A DNA stretch of 64,000 bases from Synechococcus sp. CBW1107 (GTDB lineage Bacteria; Cyanobacteriota; Cyanobacteriia; PCC-6307; Cyanobiaceae): positions 496,001 through 560,000 of the forward strand of contig NZ_CP064908.1 of assembly GCF_015841355.1 (NCBI RefSeq), in the 5' to 3' direction. Positions within the stretch are counted from its first letter, which is position 1. Every line of letters starts with the position of its first letter. Position numbers and translations under genes: made by a program. Below, piece after piece: positions 1-13,888 of the stretch. Below the pieces are notes generated by a model, which worked only from the letters and a program-made list of their open reading frames with translations, was not told where the DNA came from and did no database searches.

Positions 1-62
1 TCCTCGGCAGACACGATCCTGCCCTTGGCCGCACCGGGGGCCTGGTTGAAGAGTCCGAACAC
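1..62 (-). CDS. Partial N-terminus of an unidentified protein running off the left edge
   Basis: A minus-strand frame opens with GTG at 60-62 and reads MFGLFNQAPGAAKG before leaving the window. A stop codon lies upstream in the same frame, so GTG is the only plausible start. It would follow the small membrane-protein gene by 24 bases on the same strand. The residues look like ordinary protein, but too little is present to name a family, and no clear ribosome-binding site is visible. It could be a chance open frame. Confidence 0.3.
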   Translation of the reverse strand, partial: MFGLFNQAPGAAKGRIVSAE

Positions 63-86
63 GACAGGATTGCTGAGGCCTCGAGC

Positions 87-350
87 CTAGGCAACGCGAT
101 CCGGGGCCGGAGCGGGATCCAGGGCGATGTGGTTCAGCAGGGTGGTGGTGAACGCGAAGAGCAGGAACGGCAGCGAGAGCACCAGGATCACCCCCACGCC
201 AACCAGGGCGAAGATCGGCTTGCTGGAGCCCATCAGCGCCAGCCCCGCCGCCAGGCTCACGAAGATCACGAGCATCCAGACCAGAACCTGGCCGTAGATG
301 TCGCCGAAGGTGAGGGTGCAGCGCAGGTTGTAGCCCTTGGGGTTCTCCAT
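87..350 (-). CDS. Small conserved membrane protein with two transmembrane segments
   Basis: The predicted protein has 87 residues, with hydrophobic segments at about 21-41 and 46-68 and a short polar proline-rich tail, so it is probably an inner-membrane protein. The start was placed at the ATG of MENPKG; an upstream in-frame extension is arginine- and proline-rich and runs into the end of the neighbouring gene, so it is unlikely to be coding. It lies 73 bases downstream of an ABC exporter on the same strand and may be co-transcribed with it. I do not recognise a named family, and function is unknown. Confidence 0.6.
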   Translation of the reverse strand: MENPKGYNLRCTLTFGDIYGQVLVWMLVIFVSLAAGLALMGSSKPIFALVGVGVILVLSLPFLLFAFTTTLLNHIALDPAPAPDRVA

Positions 351-423
351 CGTCCTCGCGTGATCTGCCTCAGCTAAGCCCCTCCCCGCGGGCTTGTCTG
401 TGCTGTTCAACAACTCGTGCGAT

Positions 424-2175
424 TCAGGCCACCTGCTGCAGCCTTTCCTCCGCCTGCTCCCGCTCCCAGAGGCGCCGGTAGGTGCCGGGGACGGCCAGCA
501 GCTCCTGGTGATGGCCCTGCTGCACCAGACGACCATCCTCCATCACCAGCACCCTGTCGCAGGCGGCGGCGGCGGAGAGCTGGTGGCTGATCATCAGGAT
601 CGTGCGCCCCTTCTCGGCGCGGATCGAATCCAGGATCTCAGCGGCCGTGTTGTTGTCGACGCTGGCCAGGGCGTCATCGAGCACCAGCAGGGGAGCTGAC
701 ACCAGCAGCGCCCGCCCGAGGGCCGCCCGCTGGCGCTGGCCGCCGCTGAGGGTGATGCCCCGCTCCCCCACCAGGGTCTGGTAGCCATCGGGAAAACCGC
801 GGATGTCGCCGGCCAGGCGGGCCTGCTGGGCGGCCGCCTCCACCCGGGCGTCGTCGGCCTCCGGGTCGCCGTAGCGCAGGTTGTCGGCCAGGGTGGCCGT
901 GAACAGATAGCCCTCCTGGGGCACCAGGGCCACCTGACGGCGCAGGTCACCGAGGGAGAGGGCCGTGACATCGACCCCATCGAGGAACAACTGCCCCTCA
1001 GGCACCTCCACCATCCGCCCCAGGGCCCTGGCCAGGGTGGTCTTGCCACACCCCACCGGGCCCACCAGCGCCACCAGTTCCCCTTGCCGCAGCTGAAAGC
1101 TCACCTCGTGGAGGGCTTCCCGCTGGGCGCCGTCGTAGCGCACGCTCAGCCCACGGGCCTCCACAGCCCCGCGCCCGGCCCTGGCCGGGGCCTGGGGCAC
1201 GGGCGGTGACACCACCCTGGGCTGACGCGCCAGCAGCTCCTCCACCCGCTCCAGGCTCACCTGGCCGGTCTGGAAGGTGTTGAGGGTGAAGCCCAGCAGG
1301 GCGGTGGGGAACACCAGCCGCTCCACGAACAGAATCAGGGCCACCAGATTGCCGATGCTGAGCCGGCCGCTCTCGAGCTGGCCACTGCCCAGGGCCAGCA
1401 ACAGCAAGAGGCTGATCGAGGAAATCCCCTCGAGCAGGGGGAAGAGCGTGCTGCGGGTTCGTGCCAGGGAAAGCGCCGCATCGCGGTAGCGGCCGTTGCG
1501 GCTGGCGAAGGCCTCCTGCTCGTGGTCCTCCTGCCCGTAGATCTTGATGGCGCTGATGCCGGAGAGATCTTCCTGAATGAGATCGCTGAGGCTGCCGAGG
1601 GCCTCCTGCTGGCGCCTCTGCTGGCGCATCATCCGCCCACCGAACAGGCGCACCACCACCAGCATCACCGGGTAGAGCCCCACCGCCGCCAGGGTGAGGG
1701 CGGGGTCGATCGCCAGCATCGCCGGCAGGGTGAGGGCATAGGCCAGAGCGGTGTTGGAGAGGCTGAGCACGGCGAAGCCCAGCAGCCGGCGCACGTTCTC
1801 CACATCACTGGTGGCCCGGCTGATCACCTCACCGCTGCCGGTGGCCTGCACCCAGCCGGGCTCCTGGCGCAGCATGTGATCGAACAGGCGCTGGCGCAGG
1901 TTGGCCTCCACCTGCCGGCCGACGCCGAACACGAGCATGCGCGACAGCTGGCGGGCACCCGCCATCACCGTGGCGAGCAGCACGATCACCCCGGCATGTC
2001 GCAGCAGCGTCGATGAGGAAAAACCGTCCTGGAGGTCGTCGATGACGCCTCTCACCAGCAGCGGAATACTGACGCTCAGCAGGTTCACCACCACCAGGGC
2101 CGTGACACCGAGGTACACCTCACGCCTGTGGGGGCGGAGGTAGCGCCAGATCAGGCCCAGACGAATGGCGGCCAT
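424..2175 (-). CDS. ABC exporter, fused permease and ATPase (MsbA/MdlB type)
   Basis: This 583-residue half-transporter has an N-terminal six-helix membrane domain (about residues 1-310) followed by a nucleotide-binding domain. Visible motifs are Walker A GPVGCGKTT near residue 375, the signature LSGGQRQR near 477, Walker B LLVLDDA near 495 and a switch histidine in ISHQ. Such proteins work as dimers in the inner membrane and export lipids, peptides or drugs; the substrate cannot be told from sequence. The length is normal for the family. It is divergent from the DUF3288 gene, with 38 bases between them. Confidence 0.9.
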   Translation of the reverse strand: MAAIRLGLIWRYLRPHRREVYLGVTALVVVNLLSVSIPLLVRGVIDDLQDGFSSSTLLRHAGVIVLLATVMAGARQLSRMLVFGVGRQVEANLRQRLFDHMLRQEPGWVQATGSGEVISRATSDVENVRRLLGFAVLSLSNTALAYALTLPAMLAIDPALTLAAVGLYPVMLVVVRLFGGRMMRQQRRQQEALGSLSDLIQEDLSGISAIKIYGQEDHEQEAFASRNGRYRDAALSLARTRSTLFPLLEGISSISLLLLLALGSGQLESGRLSIGNLVALILFVERLVFPTALLGFTLNTFQTGQVSLERVEELLARQPRVVSPPVPQAPARAGRGAVEARGLSVRYDGAQREALHEVSFQLRQGELVALVGPVGCGKTTLARALGRMVEVPEGQLFLDGVDVTALSLGDLRRQVALVPQEGYLFTATLADNLRYGDPEADDARVEAAAQQARLAGDIRGFPDGYQTLVGERGITLSGGQRQRAALGRALLVSAPLLVLDDALASVDNNTAAEILDSIRAEKGRTILMISHQLSAAAACDRVLVMEDGRLVQQGHHQELLAVPGTYRRLWEREQAEERLQQVA

Positions 2176-2213
2176 GATGCGGAGCAGATGGACCCAACCT
2201 AAGGATTCGCCCC

Positions 2214-2543
2214 ATGGCCTCGTCCGATGGCTCCGCCTCCCCCTCCCAGGCCCATCCCCTCTATGCCACCGACCGGGACCTGGTGGACGGCCTGCTGGCG
2301 GCCCGGGAGCCGAGCGACGGCCAGCTGGTGGACCTGGCCCGGCTGCTCAACCGCTACGACGGCTTCCCCGGCGCGGAGGACCTTCAGGACGACCTCCGCA
2401 AGACCCTGCGGCTCTGGGGCCTGAGCCTGGAGGAGCTGCAGCGCCGCACCCGCGCCATCTGGGCGCAGGGCTACAGGCCCGGAGCAGTGGTGGGCGCCGA
2501 GGCGGTGGGCAGCGGCTTCGACACCTCCTCGACCGAGGGGTAA
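2214..2543 (+). CDS. DUF3288 family protein
   Basis: The protein has 109 residues and no signal peptide or membrane segment. The order of features, HPLYATDRDLVDGLL, then LARLLNRYDGFPGAEDLQDDL, then WGLSLEELQ and TRAIWA, matches my recollection of DUF3288, a small soluble family of cyanobacteria with unknown function. The ATG start lies 38 bases from the divergent ABC gene, so the two may share a promoter region. A good intrinsic terminator follows at 2633-2661, which makes this a single-gene unit. Confidence 0.7.
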   Translation: MASSDGSASPSQAHPLYATDRDLVDGLLAAREPSDGQLVDLARLLNRYDGFPGAEDLQDDLRKTLRLWGLSLEELQRRTRAIWAQGYRPGAVVGAEAVGSGFDTSSTEG

Positions 2544-2632
2544 CGAACCGTGAGCAAGGGCCGGATCAAGCCCGGGGAGTAGCGCGGCGGAGCGCTGTGG
2601 CGAGAGATAGTGGAGGGAGCCTCATCACCCGG

Positions 2633-2661
2633 CCCGGCGTGCCCTGCACCCGGGTTTTTTT
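2633..2661 (+). terminator. Rho-independent terminator after the DUF3288 gene
   Basis: CCCGGCGTG (2633-2641) pairs with CACCCGGG (2647-2654), leaving one bulged C and the five-base loop CCCTG. Seven T residues follow at once. It ends the DUF3288 unit about 35 bases before the trpD start. Confidence 0.75.
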
Positions 2662-2696
2662 CTGACCGGGCCTCCACCCTCGTTCCTCTCGCCCCG

Positions 2697-3743
<1,047 letters not shown>

Positions 3744-3757
3744 GCGTCGCCTGCGGG

Positions 3758-4972
<1,215 letters not shown>

Positions 4973-5067
4973 ACCTGTGGGTCAGAGGTGAACCCGCACC
5001 GATACCTGCTTACACTTCAGCGTCTTCATTCCCCGCGAGGGCTGGAACGATTCCTGAACTGCACCGG

Positions 5068-5418
5068 TTGACCGTATCTCTGCGGGGCGGCTTCGAGCGA
5101 CGGGAGGAGTGTCTGCTGTTCAGCTTCACCGGCCAGCTCGACGCCTACTCCGACAAGCAGTTCCGCGATTTCATCACCGAGCACCGCGGGACCGACAAGC
5201 GGGCGGTGCTGCTGGATCTCACCCACATCGATTTCATCGATTCCTCCGGTCTGGGGGTGCTGGTGCAGCTGGCCAAGCAGTGTGCCGATGACAAGGTCGG
5301 CTTTGTGATGGTGGGCAATGCCCGCGTGATCCAGACGGTGAAACTGGTGCGGCTGGAGCAGTTCCTGCACCTCCAGCCCGATCTGAACACGGCCCTGGCC
5401 GCCCTTGCCAAACCCTGA
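5068..5418 (+). CDS. STAS-domain protein (anti-sigma factor antagonist type)
   Basis: A single STAS domain of 116 residues carries VLLDLTHIDFIDSSGLGVL, with the serine of DSSGLG (about 57-58) that partner-switch kinases phosphorylate in SpoIIAA/RsbV proteins. Such proteins bind anti-sigma factors or act in other partner-switching circuits; no kinase or phosphatase gene is adjacent. The start is a TTG, the only suitable codon close to the conserved TVSLRGGFERR. The next gene overlaps its 3-prime end by 14 bases, suggesting translational coupling. The SigF-like sigma factor at 53.9-54.9 kb is a possible but unproven indirect target. Confidence 0.85.
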   Translation: MTVSLRGGFERREECLLFSFTGQLDAYSDKQFRDFITEHRGTDKRAVLLDLTHIDFIDSSGLGVLVQLAKQCADDKVGFVMVGNARVIQTVKLVRLEQFLHLQPDLNTALAALAKP

Positions 5419-5860
5419 TCACGACGGCCGGGCCTGGTTGCGCCAGATCCAGCCAGATCCCCGGCACCGTCTCCAGCCCGAGACCCTCGGCGCCCTCCAG
5501 CTCGCCTGGCTGGGGGACGCGGTGTGGGAGCTCCACCAGCGCCTGCGCCACTGCCATCAGGCGGGCCGCCCCGAGGAGCTGCACCAGGCGGTGGTGGCCC
5601 GGGTGCGGGCCCAGGCCCAGGCCCGGGCGCTGCAGCGCCTGGAGCCGCTGCTGGATGACCGGGAGCGCGACCTGGTGCGCCGCGGCCGCAACCGGGCCGG
5701 CCGGGGACCTCGCGGCGGTGATCCGGCCAGCTATGGCCGTGCCACGGGATTTGAGACAATGGTGGGCTGGCTCTTTTTGCGGAATCCCGAGCGGCTTGCC
5801 CAGCTTCTGGATCATCTGGACGAGACCGACCTTTCTGACCCTTTGCCGAGCGACCCATGA
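5405..5860 (+). CDS. mrnC: Mini-ribonuclease III
   Basis: Mini-III is an RNase III catalytic domain without the double-stranded RNA-binding domain; it matures 23S rRNA ends. The 151-residue protein has LAWLGDAVWELHQR, in which Asp is the metal-ligand position, followed by RARGR-type basic stretches and GFETMVGWLFL, where Glu is the second catalytic position. The TTG start lies inside the STAS gene (14-base overlap), and its stop overlaps the rlmB ATG as ATGA. This places two 23S rRNA-processing or modifying enzymes in one coupled unit, consistent with the assigned role. Confidence 0.85.
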   Translation: MPNPDHDGRAWLRQIQPDPRHRLQPETLGALQLAWLGDAVWELHQRLRHCHQAGRPEELHQAVVARVRAQAQARALQRLEPLLDDRERDLVRRGRNRAGRGPRGGDPASYGRATGFETMVGWLFLRNPERLAQLLDHLDETDLSDPLPSDP

Positions 5861-7641
5861 GCCAACGTTTTGAGCGCCGCAGGCCCAAGGGTGCCGGTTC
5901 CGGTGATCGCCCCACCGGGGGAGCCAGGGGAGGCAAACCCTCCCGCTTCGGCGGGCCCCGTCCCGAATGGCGCGACTCCGGTGGTGGCGGTCGCGAGGGG
6001 CGTGAAGGGCGCGACGGCCGTGAGGACCGCCCCAGGGACAGCCGGGGTGGCTACCGCCCGGACGCCCCCCGGCGTGAAAGCTTCCAGCGTCCCCAGGGGG
6101 AGGGCCGCCCTGCCGGCCGCCCCACCCGCGTGATCGGCGCCCGCCCCGCGGCGCGGCGTTTCGACGACCAGCGTCCGGGAGCGGGCCGCCGGCCTGAGGG
6201 CCGCTTCGAGGGCAGGCCCGAGCGCCGCCCGGAGGGCCGCCCCGAAGGACGTCCCGAAGGACGTCCCGAGGGCCGTGATCAGGGCCGCCGGCCCAGCTTC
6301 AGGGCACCCCGCTTCAGCCGACCCGATGGCGACAGGCCCCGCTTCCAGCCGGGTCGTCCCCCCGCCCGCCCGTCCCGATTCAGCGAGCCCGAAGCCCCGG
6401 GTCCTGAGGCCAGCGGCAGCTCCGAGCGTTTCGGCGCCGAGCCCGCCGACGACCTCGTCTGGGGCCGTCACCCGGCCCAGGCCGCCCTGGAGGGGGATCG
6501 TCCGATCCACCGGATCTGGTGCACCCCGGAACTGCGCTTCGCCCCACGCTTCCTGCAACTGCTGCGCGATGCCAAGGCCAACGGTGTGCTGGTGGAGGAA
6601 GTCACCTGGGCGCGCCTGGGCCAGATCAGCGGCGGCGCCGTGCACCAGGGGATCGTGCTGCAGGCCGCAGCGGCGGAAACCCTGGATCTGGCCAGCCTGA
6701 TCGACGGCTGCAGCACGATCGGCGAAGCACCGCTGCTGATGGCGGTCGACGGGCTCACCGATCCCCACAATCTGGGAGCGATCGTGCGCAGCGCCGAGGC
6801 CCTCGGCGCCCATGGCCTGGTGCTGCCGCAGCGGCGCAACGCGGGCCTCACCGGCTCGGTGGCCAAGGTGGCGGCCGGGGCCCTGGAGCACCTGCCCGTG
6901 GCCCGGGTGGTGAACCTCAACCGCTCGATCGAGCAGCTCAAGGACGCGGGCTACCGCGTCGTGGGACTGGCCGAGGAAGGCAACGTGAGCCTGATGGAGG
7001 CCGATCTCGATGGCCCCCTGGTGGTGGTCACCGGCTCGGAGGCCCAGGGCCTCTCGATGCTCACCCGCAAGCACTGCGACCAGTTGATCCGCATCCCCCT
7101 GCGCGGGGCAACCCCAAGCCTGAACGCGTCGGTGGCCACGGCCCTGCTGCTCTACGAGATCGCCCGGCGGGGCTGGATGAAGAACATCAGCGGCAACGCC
7201 CCGGCACCGCGGCTGGTGCGGCCCCAGGTGCCCACCACCGCGGCCGCCAGCAGCATCCCGGCCGTGGCCCCCGATCAGGAGGCCGTCCAGGAGGAGCCGG
7301 TCCAGACGGCCACGGCAGGCGAGGACACCACGACGACCGTCGCCGCCGAACCAGCGCCGGAGACCACAACCCCGGAGACTGACGCCTGCGGCGATCCAGC
7401 TCCTCAGGCGACCGTCGAGATCCAGGACCTGATCGAGGAGCTGGTCGAGCAGATCGACGAGGAGGAGATTCAGGAGGACAGTCAGGACCGGATCCAGGAC
7501 GGGACTCCGGAGGCGGCTCCAGAGGCGGCTCCGGAGGACCAGCCTGCCGAGCTGGAGCTTCAGGTGGCCCTCCCCGAAGCCATCGAGCTGACCTTCACGC
7601 CCCCCACCGGCTCGCCCTTCCAGGGGGACATCCGCCTGTGA
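5857..7641 (+). CDS. rlmB: 23S rRNA (guanosine-2'-O-)-methyltransferase RlmB-like, with long disordered tails
   Basis: The SPOUT (TrmH/SpoU) core methylates the ribose of a 23S rRNA guanosine. Residues about 200-285 form the substrate-binding domain starting WGRHPAQAAL. Residues about 290-438 form the knotted methylase domain, with DPHNLGAIVRSAEALGA, VTGSEAQGLS and PSLNASVATALLLYE. The protein has 594 residues against about 250 in most bacteria. The extra length is a 200-residue Arg/Gly/Pro-rich N-terminus, including repeated GRPE units near residues 115-145, and a C-terminal tail of about 155 Ala/Glu/Thr-rich acidic residues. Arg-rich N-terminal extensions are common in cyanobacterial and plastid RlmB-like proteins. 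The start overlaps the Mini-III stop. Confidence 0.9.
   Translation: MSQRFERRRPKGAGSGDRPTGGARGGKPSRFGGPRPEWRDSGGGGREGREGRDGREDRPRDSRGGYRPDAPRRESFQRPQGEGRPAGRPTRVIGARPAARRFDDQRPGAGRRPEGRFEGRPERRPEGRPEGRPEGRPEGRDQGRRPSFRAPRFSRPDGDRPRFQPGRPPARPSRFSEPEAPGPEASGSSERFGAEPADDLVWGRHPAQAALEGDRPIHRIWCTPELRFAPRFLQLLRDAKANGVLVEEVTWARLGQISGGAVHQGIVLQAAAAETLDLASLIDGCSTIGEAPLLMAVDGLTDPHNLGAIVRSAEALGAHGLVLPQRRNAGLTGSVAKVAAGALEHLPVARVVNLNRSIEQLKDAGYRVVGLAEEGNVSLMEADLDGPLVVVTGSEAQGLSMLTRKHCDQLIRIPLRGATPSLNASVATALLLYEIARRGWMKNISGNAPAPRLVRPQVPTTAAASSIPAVAPDQEAVQEEPVQTATAGEDTTTTVAAEPAPETTTPETDACGDPAPQATVEIQDLIEELVEQIDEEEIQEDSQDRIQDGTPEAAPEAAPEDQPAELELQVALPEAIELTFTPPTGSPFQGDIRL
6205..6285 (+). repeat. Short in-gene tandem repeat encoding GRPE units
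   Basis: Within rlmB a 12-base unit coding for Gly-Arg-Pro-Glu is repeated several times with slight variation, including two identical neighbouring copies of GAAGGACGTCCC. It encodes a basic disordered tract and is a likely site of length variation by slippage. Confidence 0.7.
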
Positions 7642-7723
7642 GTCCACGGCATCGGCCCGTGGCGAATTCCGCAAAAAACCTGGGCCCTTCGATCGGCACA
7701 ATGGTGCGGTTCGCCAAGGTTCG

Positions 7724-7972
7724 ATGAACCCCTTGATTCGGCTGCTCAGAGGCATGGCCAACGGTCTTGGGGTGGCCTGGTGGGCCCGGGTGGAAACCCA
7801 GGAGCCGCATGTCATCTACTGGTTCGGGCCCTTCGTGCGCCGGGGGGATCTGGAGGCGAAACTTCCTGTTTTTCTCGATGATGTCAACAGCGAGCAGCCG
7901 GGCTCGATCGAACACGAACTGATGCAGGTCCGCCGCGGTGAACCCCTCACCGAAGACCTGGAGCCTGGCTGA
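7724..7972 (+). CDS. DUF1816 family protein
   Basis: This small soluble protein of 82 residues contains [19 protein letters not shown], then [22 protein letters not shown]. That arrangement is typical of DUF1816, a family from cyanobacteria that is often annotated near phycobilisome or photosynthesis genes but whose biochemical role is not established. There is no signal peptide. The ATG start is preceded by an 82-base gap after rlmB, and gatA begins 29 bases after its stop, so it could be co-transcribed with gatA. Confidence 0.75.
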   Translation: MNPLIRLLRGMANGLGVAWWARVETQEPHVIYWFGPFVRRGDLEAKLPVFLDDVNSEQPGSIEHELMQVRRGEPLTEDLEPG

Positions 7973-8001
7973 TAGCGTCGCTCGATGAAAGGCAGGGGCT
8001 G

Positions 8002-9462
8002 ATGGGGATCGCCGAGTGGCGTGGGCGACTGGAGCGCGGCGAGGTGTCGGCCCGGGAACTCACCGACCAGCATCTGGCCCGGATCGAGGCCGTCGAGGGC
8101 ACGCTCCATTCCTTCCTGGAGGTCACAGCGGAGCGGGCCCGCGCCGATGCCGACCGCATCGATGCCGCCCGTGCCGCCGGTGAATCGCTGCCGCCCCTGG
8201 CGGGAATCCCCCTGGCCATCAAGGACAACCTCTGCACCAAAGGCATCCGCACCACCTGCTCCAGCCGGATGCTGGAGCACTTCGTGCCGCCCTATGAGTC
8301 CACCGTCACCGAGCGGTTGTGGCAGGCCGGCGGAATCCTGATCGGCAAGACCAACCTCGATGAGTTCGCCATGGGCAGCTCCACCGAGACCTCCGCCTTC
8401 GGACCCAGCCGCAACCCCTGGGACCCCGAGCGGGTACCGGGCGGGAGCTCCGGCGGCAGTGCCGCCGCCGTGGCCGCCGGCGAATGCGTCGCCTCCCTCG
8501 GATCCGACACCGGCGGCTCGATCCGCCAGCCGGCCGCCTTCTGCGGGGTGGTGGGCCTCAAGCCCACCTACGGGCGGGTGAGCCGCTGGGGCCTGGTGGC
8601 CTTCGCCAGCTCCCTCGATCAGGTGGGACCCTTCAGCACCAGCGTGGCCGATGCCGCCGAGCTGCTCCAGGTGATCGCCGGTGAGGACCGCCGTGATGGC
8701 ACCTGTCTCAGGGCTCCCGTCCCCGACTACAGCGCCGCCCTGCAGGCACCCGTGAAGGGCCTGCGGGTGGGGCTGGTGAAGGAGTGCTTCGAGGCCGACG
8801 GTCTCGATCCCCAGGTGAAGTCCTCGGTGCTGGCGGCCGCCGCCCAGCTCGAAGCCCTCGGCTGCGAGCTGGTGGAGGTGAGCTGCCCCCGCTTCAACGA
8901 CGGCATCGCCACCTACTACGTGATCGCCCCCTCGGAGGCCTCAGCCAACCTGGCCCGCTACGACGGTGTCAAATACGGCTACCGCTCCGAGCAGGCCGGC
9001 AGCCTGGCGGAGATGACGGCCCGCAGCCGCGCCGAGGGCTTCGGAGATGAGGTGCAGCGCCGCATCCTGATCGGCACCTATGCCCTCTCGGCCGGCTACG
9101 TGGATGCCTACTACAAGAAGGCCCAGCAGGTGCGCACGCTGATCCGCCGCGATTTCGATGCGGCCTTTGGTGCGGTGGATGTGCTGCTCACACCCACCTC
9201 TCCCACCACCGCTTTCCGCTTCGGCGCCCACGCCGAGGATCCCCTGGCGATGTACCTGGCCGATCTGCTCACCATCCCGGCGAACATGGCCGGCCTGCCG
9301 GCGATCAGCCTGCCCTGCGGCTTCGACGACGGCGGCCTGCCGATCGGCCTGCAGCTGATCACCGGCGTGCTCGAGGAGCCCCGCCTGCTGCAGGTGGCCC
9401 ACCACTACGAGCAGGCCGCCCGGGTGATGGACACCAGGCCCACCGCCGCCCTGGTGCCCTGA
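8002..9462 (+). CDS. gatA: Glutamyl-tRNA(Gln) amidotransferase subunit A
   Basis: GatA is the amidase of the GatCAB complex, which converts Glu-tRNA(Gln) to Gln-tRNA(Gln). The 486-residue protein shows the Ser-cisSer-Lys triad of the amidase-signature family: Lys in [10 protein letters not shown] (about residue 74), cis-Ser in [13 protein letters not shown] (about 150) and nucleophile Ser in [11 protein letters not shown] (about 174). A purine-rich ribosome-binding site (GGCAGGGG) sits just before the ATG. gatB and gatC are not in the window. A hairpin follows directly after the stop codon. Confidence 0.95.
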   Translation: MGIAEWRGRLERGEVSARELTDQHLARIEAVEGTLHSFLEVTAERARADADRIDAARAAGESLPPLAGIPLAIKDNLCTKGIRTTCSSRMLEHFVPPYESTVTERLWQAGGILIGKTNLDEFAMGSSTETSAFGPSRNPWDPERVPGGSSGGSAAAVAAGECVASLGSDTGGSIRQPAAFCGVVGLKPTYGRVSRWGLVAFASSLDQVGPFSTSVADAAELLQVIAGEDRRDGTCLRAPVPDYSAALQAPVKGLRVGLVKECFEADGLDPQVKSSVLAAAAQLEALGCELVEVSCPRFNDGIATYYVIAPSEASANLARYDGVKYGYRSEQAGSLAEMTARSRAEGFGDEVQRRILIGTYALSAGYVDAYYKKAQQVRTLIRRDFDAAFGAVDVLLTPTSPTTAFRFGAHAEDPLAMYLADLLTIPANMAGLPAISLPCGFDDGGLPIGLQLITGVLEEPRLLQVAHHYEQAARVMDTRPTAALVP

Positions 9463-9479
9463 GTCAGCCGCCGGCTGAC
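9463..9479 (+). terminator. Hairpin immediately after gatA
   Basis: GTCAGCC (9463-9469) and GGCTGAC (9473-9479) form a perfect 7-bp stem with a three-base loop directly after the gatA stop. No T-tract follows, so termination is inferred and weak. Confidence 0.4.
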
Positions 9480-9539
9480 ACCACATCTGGTGGCCGGTAA
9501 CGTGGCAACACCCCGTGGTGGCGTCCGACGCCCGAGCCC

Positions 9540-13073
<3,534 letters not shown>

Positions 13074-13079
<6 letters not shown>

Positions 13080-13089
13080 GGCCTCAGGC
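13074..13089. terminator. Perfect 16-bp palindrome spanning both stop codons of dnaE and the PAM68 gene
   Basis: GCCTGAGGCCTCAGGC contains the dnaE stop TGA on one strand and the PAM68-gene stop on the other. Because it is palindromic it could fold in either transcript, but it leaves little room for a loop and lacks a T-tract. A bidirectional terminator role is only a guess. Confidence 0.3.
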
Positions 13090-13539
13090 GCCGCTGCCCT
13101 GGCGGATGGCCTTGATCGAAGCCTTCATGCGGGCGATGTTGGTGCCGATCTGCTCGGTGCCCAGGAGGGTGCCCGGCTCCTGCTCCCAGCTGGCGGAGAG
13201 CACGCCGTAGCTCAGGCCGAGCACGCCCAGCAGAAACAGCCCCCCGGAGCTGGCCAGGGTGACCACGGGCGGCACGTCGAGGATGCCGCGGCTCACCAGC
13301 AGGTAGCTGCCGATGAACACGCCCATGCCCAGCACGGACGGGACACCGGTGGCCACACCGATGCGGCGGGCCATGCGGTTGGCCACGGCCGGTGGAATCA
13401 CCTGGGAACCCCTGGGCTGAGCCTGGGCACCGACCTTGGCTTTCGCGCCGGCCTTGGCTTTCGTACCGGCCTTGGCTGTGGCGCCGGCCCTGGGCTGACG
13501 CTCCGGCTCGAACGGCAGAGGCTTGCGCTTGGCCGCCAT
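13084..13539 (-). CDS. PAM68-like photosystem II assembly protein (DUF3464)
   Basis: The protein has 151 residues. An Ala/Lys/Gln-rich soluble N-terminus begins MAAKRKPLPFEP, followed by PPAVANRMARRI and two transmembrane segments (about 72-93 and 100-122). The tail GTEQIGTNIARMKASI is shared with PAM68, a thylakoid membrane factor that helps early photosystem II and ribosome-associated CP47 assembly in plants and cyanobacteria. The ATG lies eight bases after the rpsO stop, so it is probably in an operon with rpsO; the same pairing fits a co-translational role. The low-complexity KAGTKAKAGAKAK stretch is likely disordered. Confidence 0.85.
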   Translation of the reverse strand: MAAKRKPLPFEPERQPRAGATAKAGTKAKAGAKAKVGAQAQPRGSQVIPPAVANRMARRIGVATGVPSVLGMGVFIGSYLLVSRGILDVPPVVTLASSGGLFLLGVLGLSYGVLSASWEQEPGTLLGTEQIGTNIARMKASIKAIRQGSGA

Positions 13540-13547
13540 GGCTGAGC

Positions 13548-13817
13548 TCAGCCCCGGATGCCGAGTTTGGCGATCAGCTGGCTGTAGCGCTCTTCGCTTT
13601 CGGCGCGCAGGTAACCGAGCAGGCGCTTGCGGCGGCCGATCATCTTCAGCAGCCCCTGGCGGGAGGAGAAGTCGTGCTTGTTCTTCTGCAGGTGGCCGGT
13701 GAGCTGGGTCACCCGCTCGCTCAGCATCGCCACCTGAACCTCGACCGAACCGGTGTCGGTGCCGTGGGTCTGGTGGGAGTTGATCAGTTCCTGCTTCTTG
13801 GTGGTATCGAGCGGCAT
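13548..13817 (-). CDS. rpsO: 30S ribosomal protein S15
   Basis: S15 binds 16S rRNA and helps assemble the 30S platform. The 89-residue protein has the standard features: [27 protein letters not shown]-like [12 protein letters not shown] and the C-terminal [10 protein letters not shown]. The start was placed at MPLDTTKK, the usual family N-terminus; an upstream ATG would add ten non-conserved residues. The PAM68-like gene follows eight bases later on the same strand. Confidence 0.95.
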   Translation of the reverse strand: MPLDTTKKQELINSHQTHGTDTGSVEVQVAMLSERVTQLTGHLQKNKHDFSSRQGLLKMIGRRKRLLGYLRAESEERYSQLIAKLGIRG

Positions 13818-13888
13818 GCCGGCGTCGGGCCCTGACGGTGCAAACAATCAACCTAACGCCTCGGGGTTCTGAACCCCAAGCGATTCGC

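Noticed and set aside
6205-6285. GRPE tandem repeat as a possible CRISPR array
   Set aside because: The units are contiguous 12-base codon repeats without spacers and lie inside a gene.
5812-7815. Minus-strand open frame opposite rlmB
   Set aside because: Mirror frame; rlmB itself has clear SPOUT motifs.
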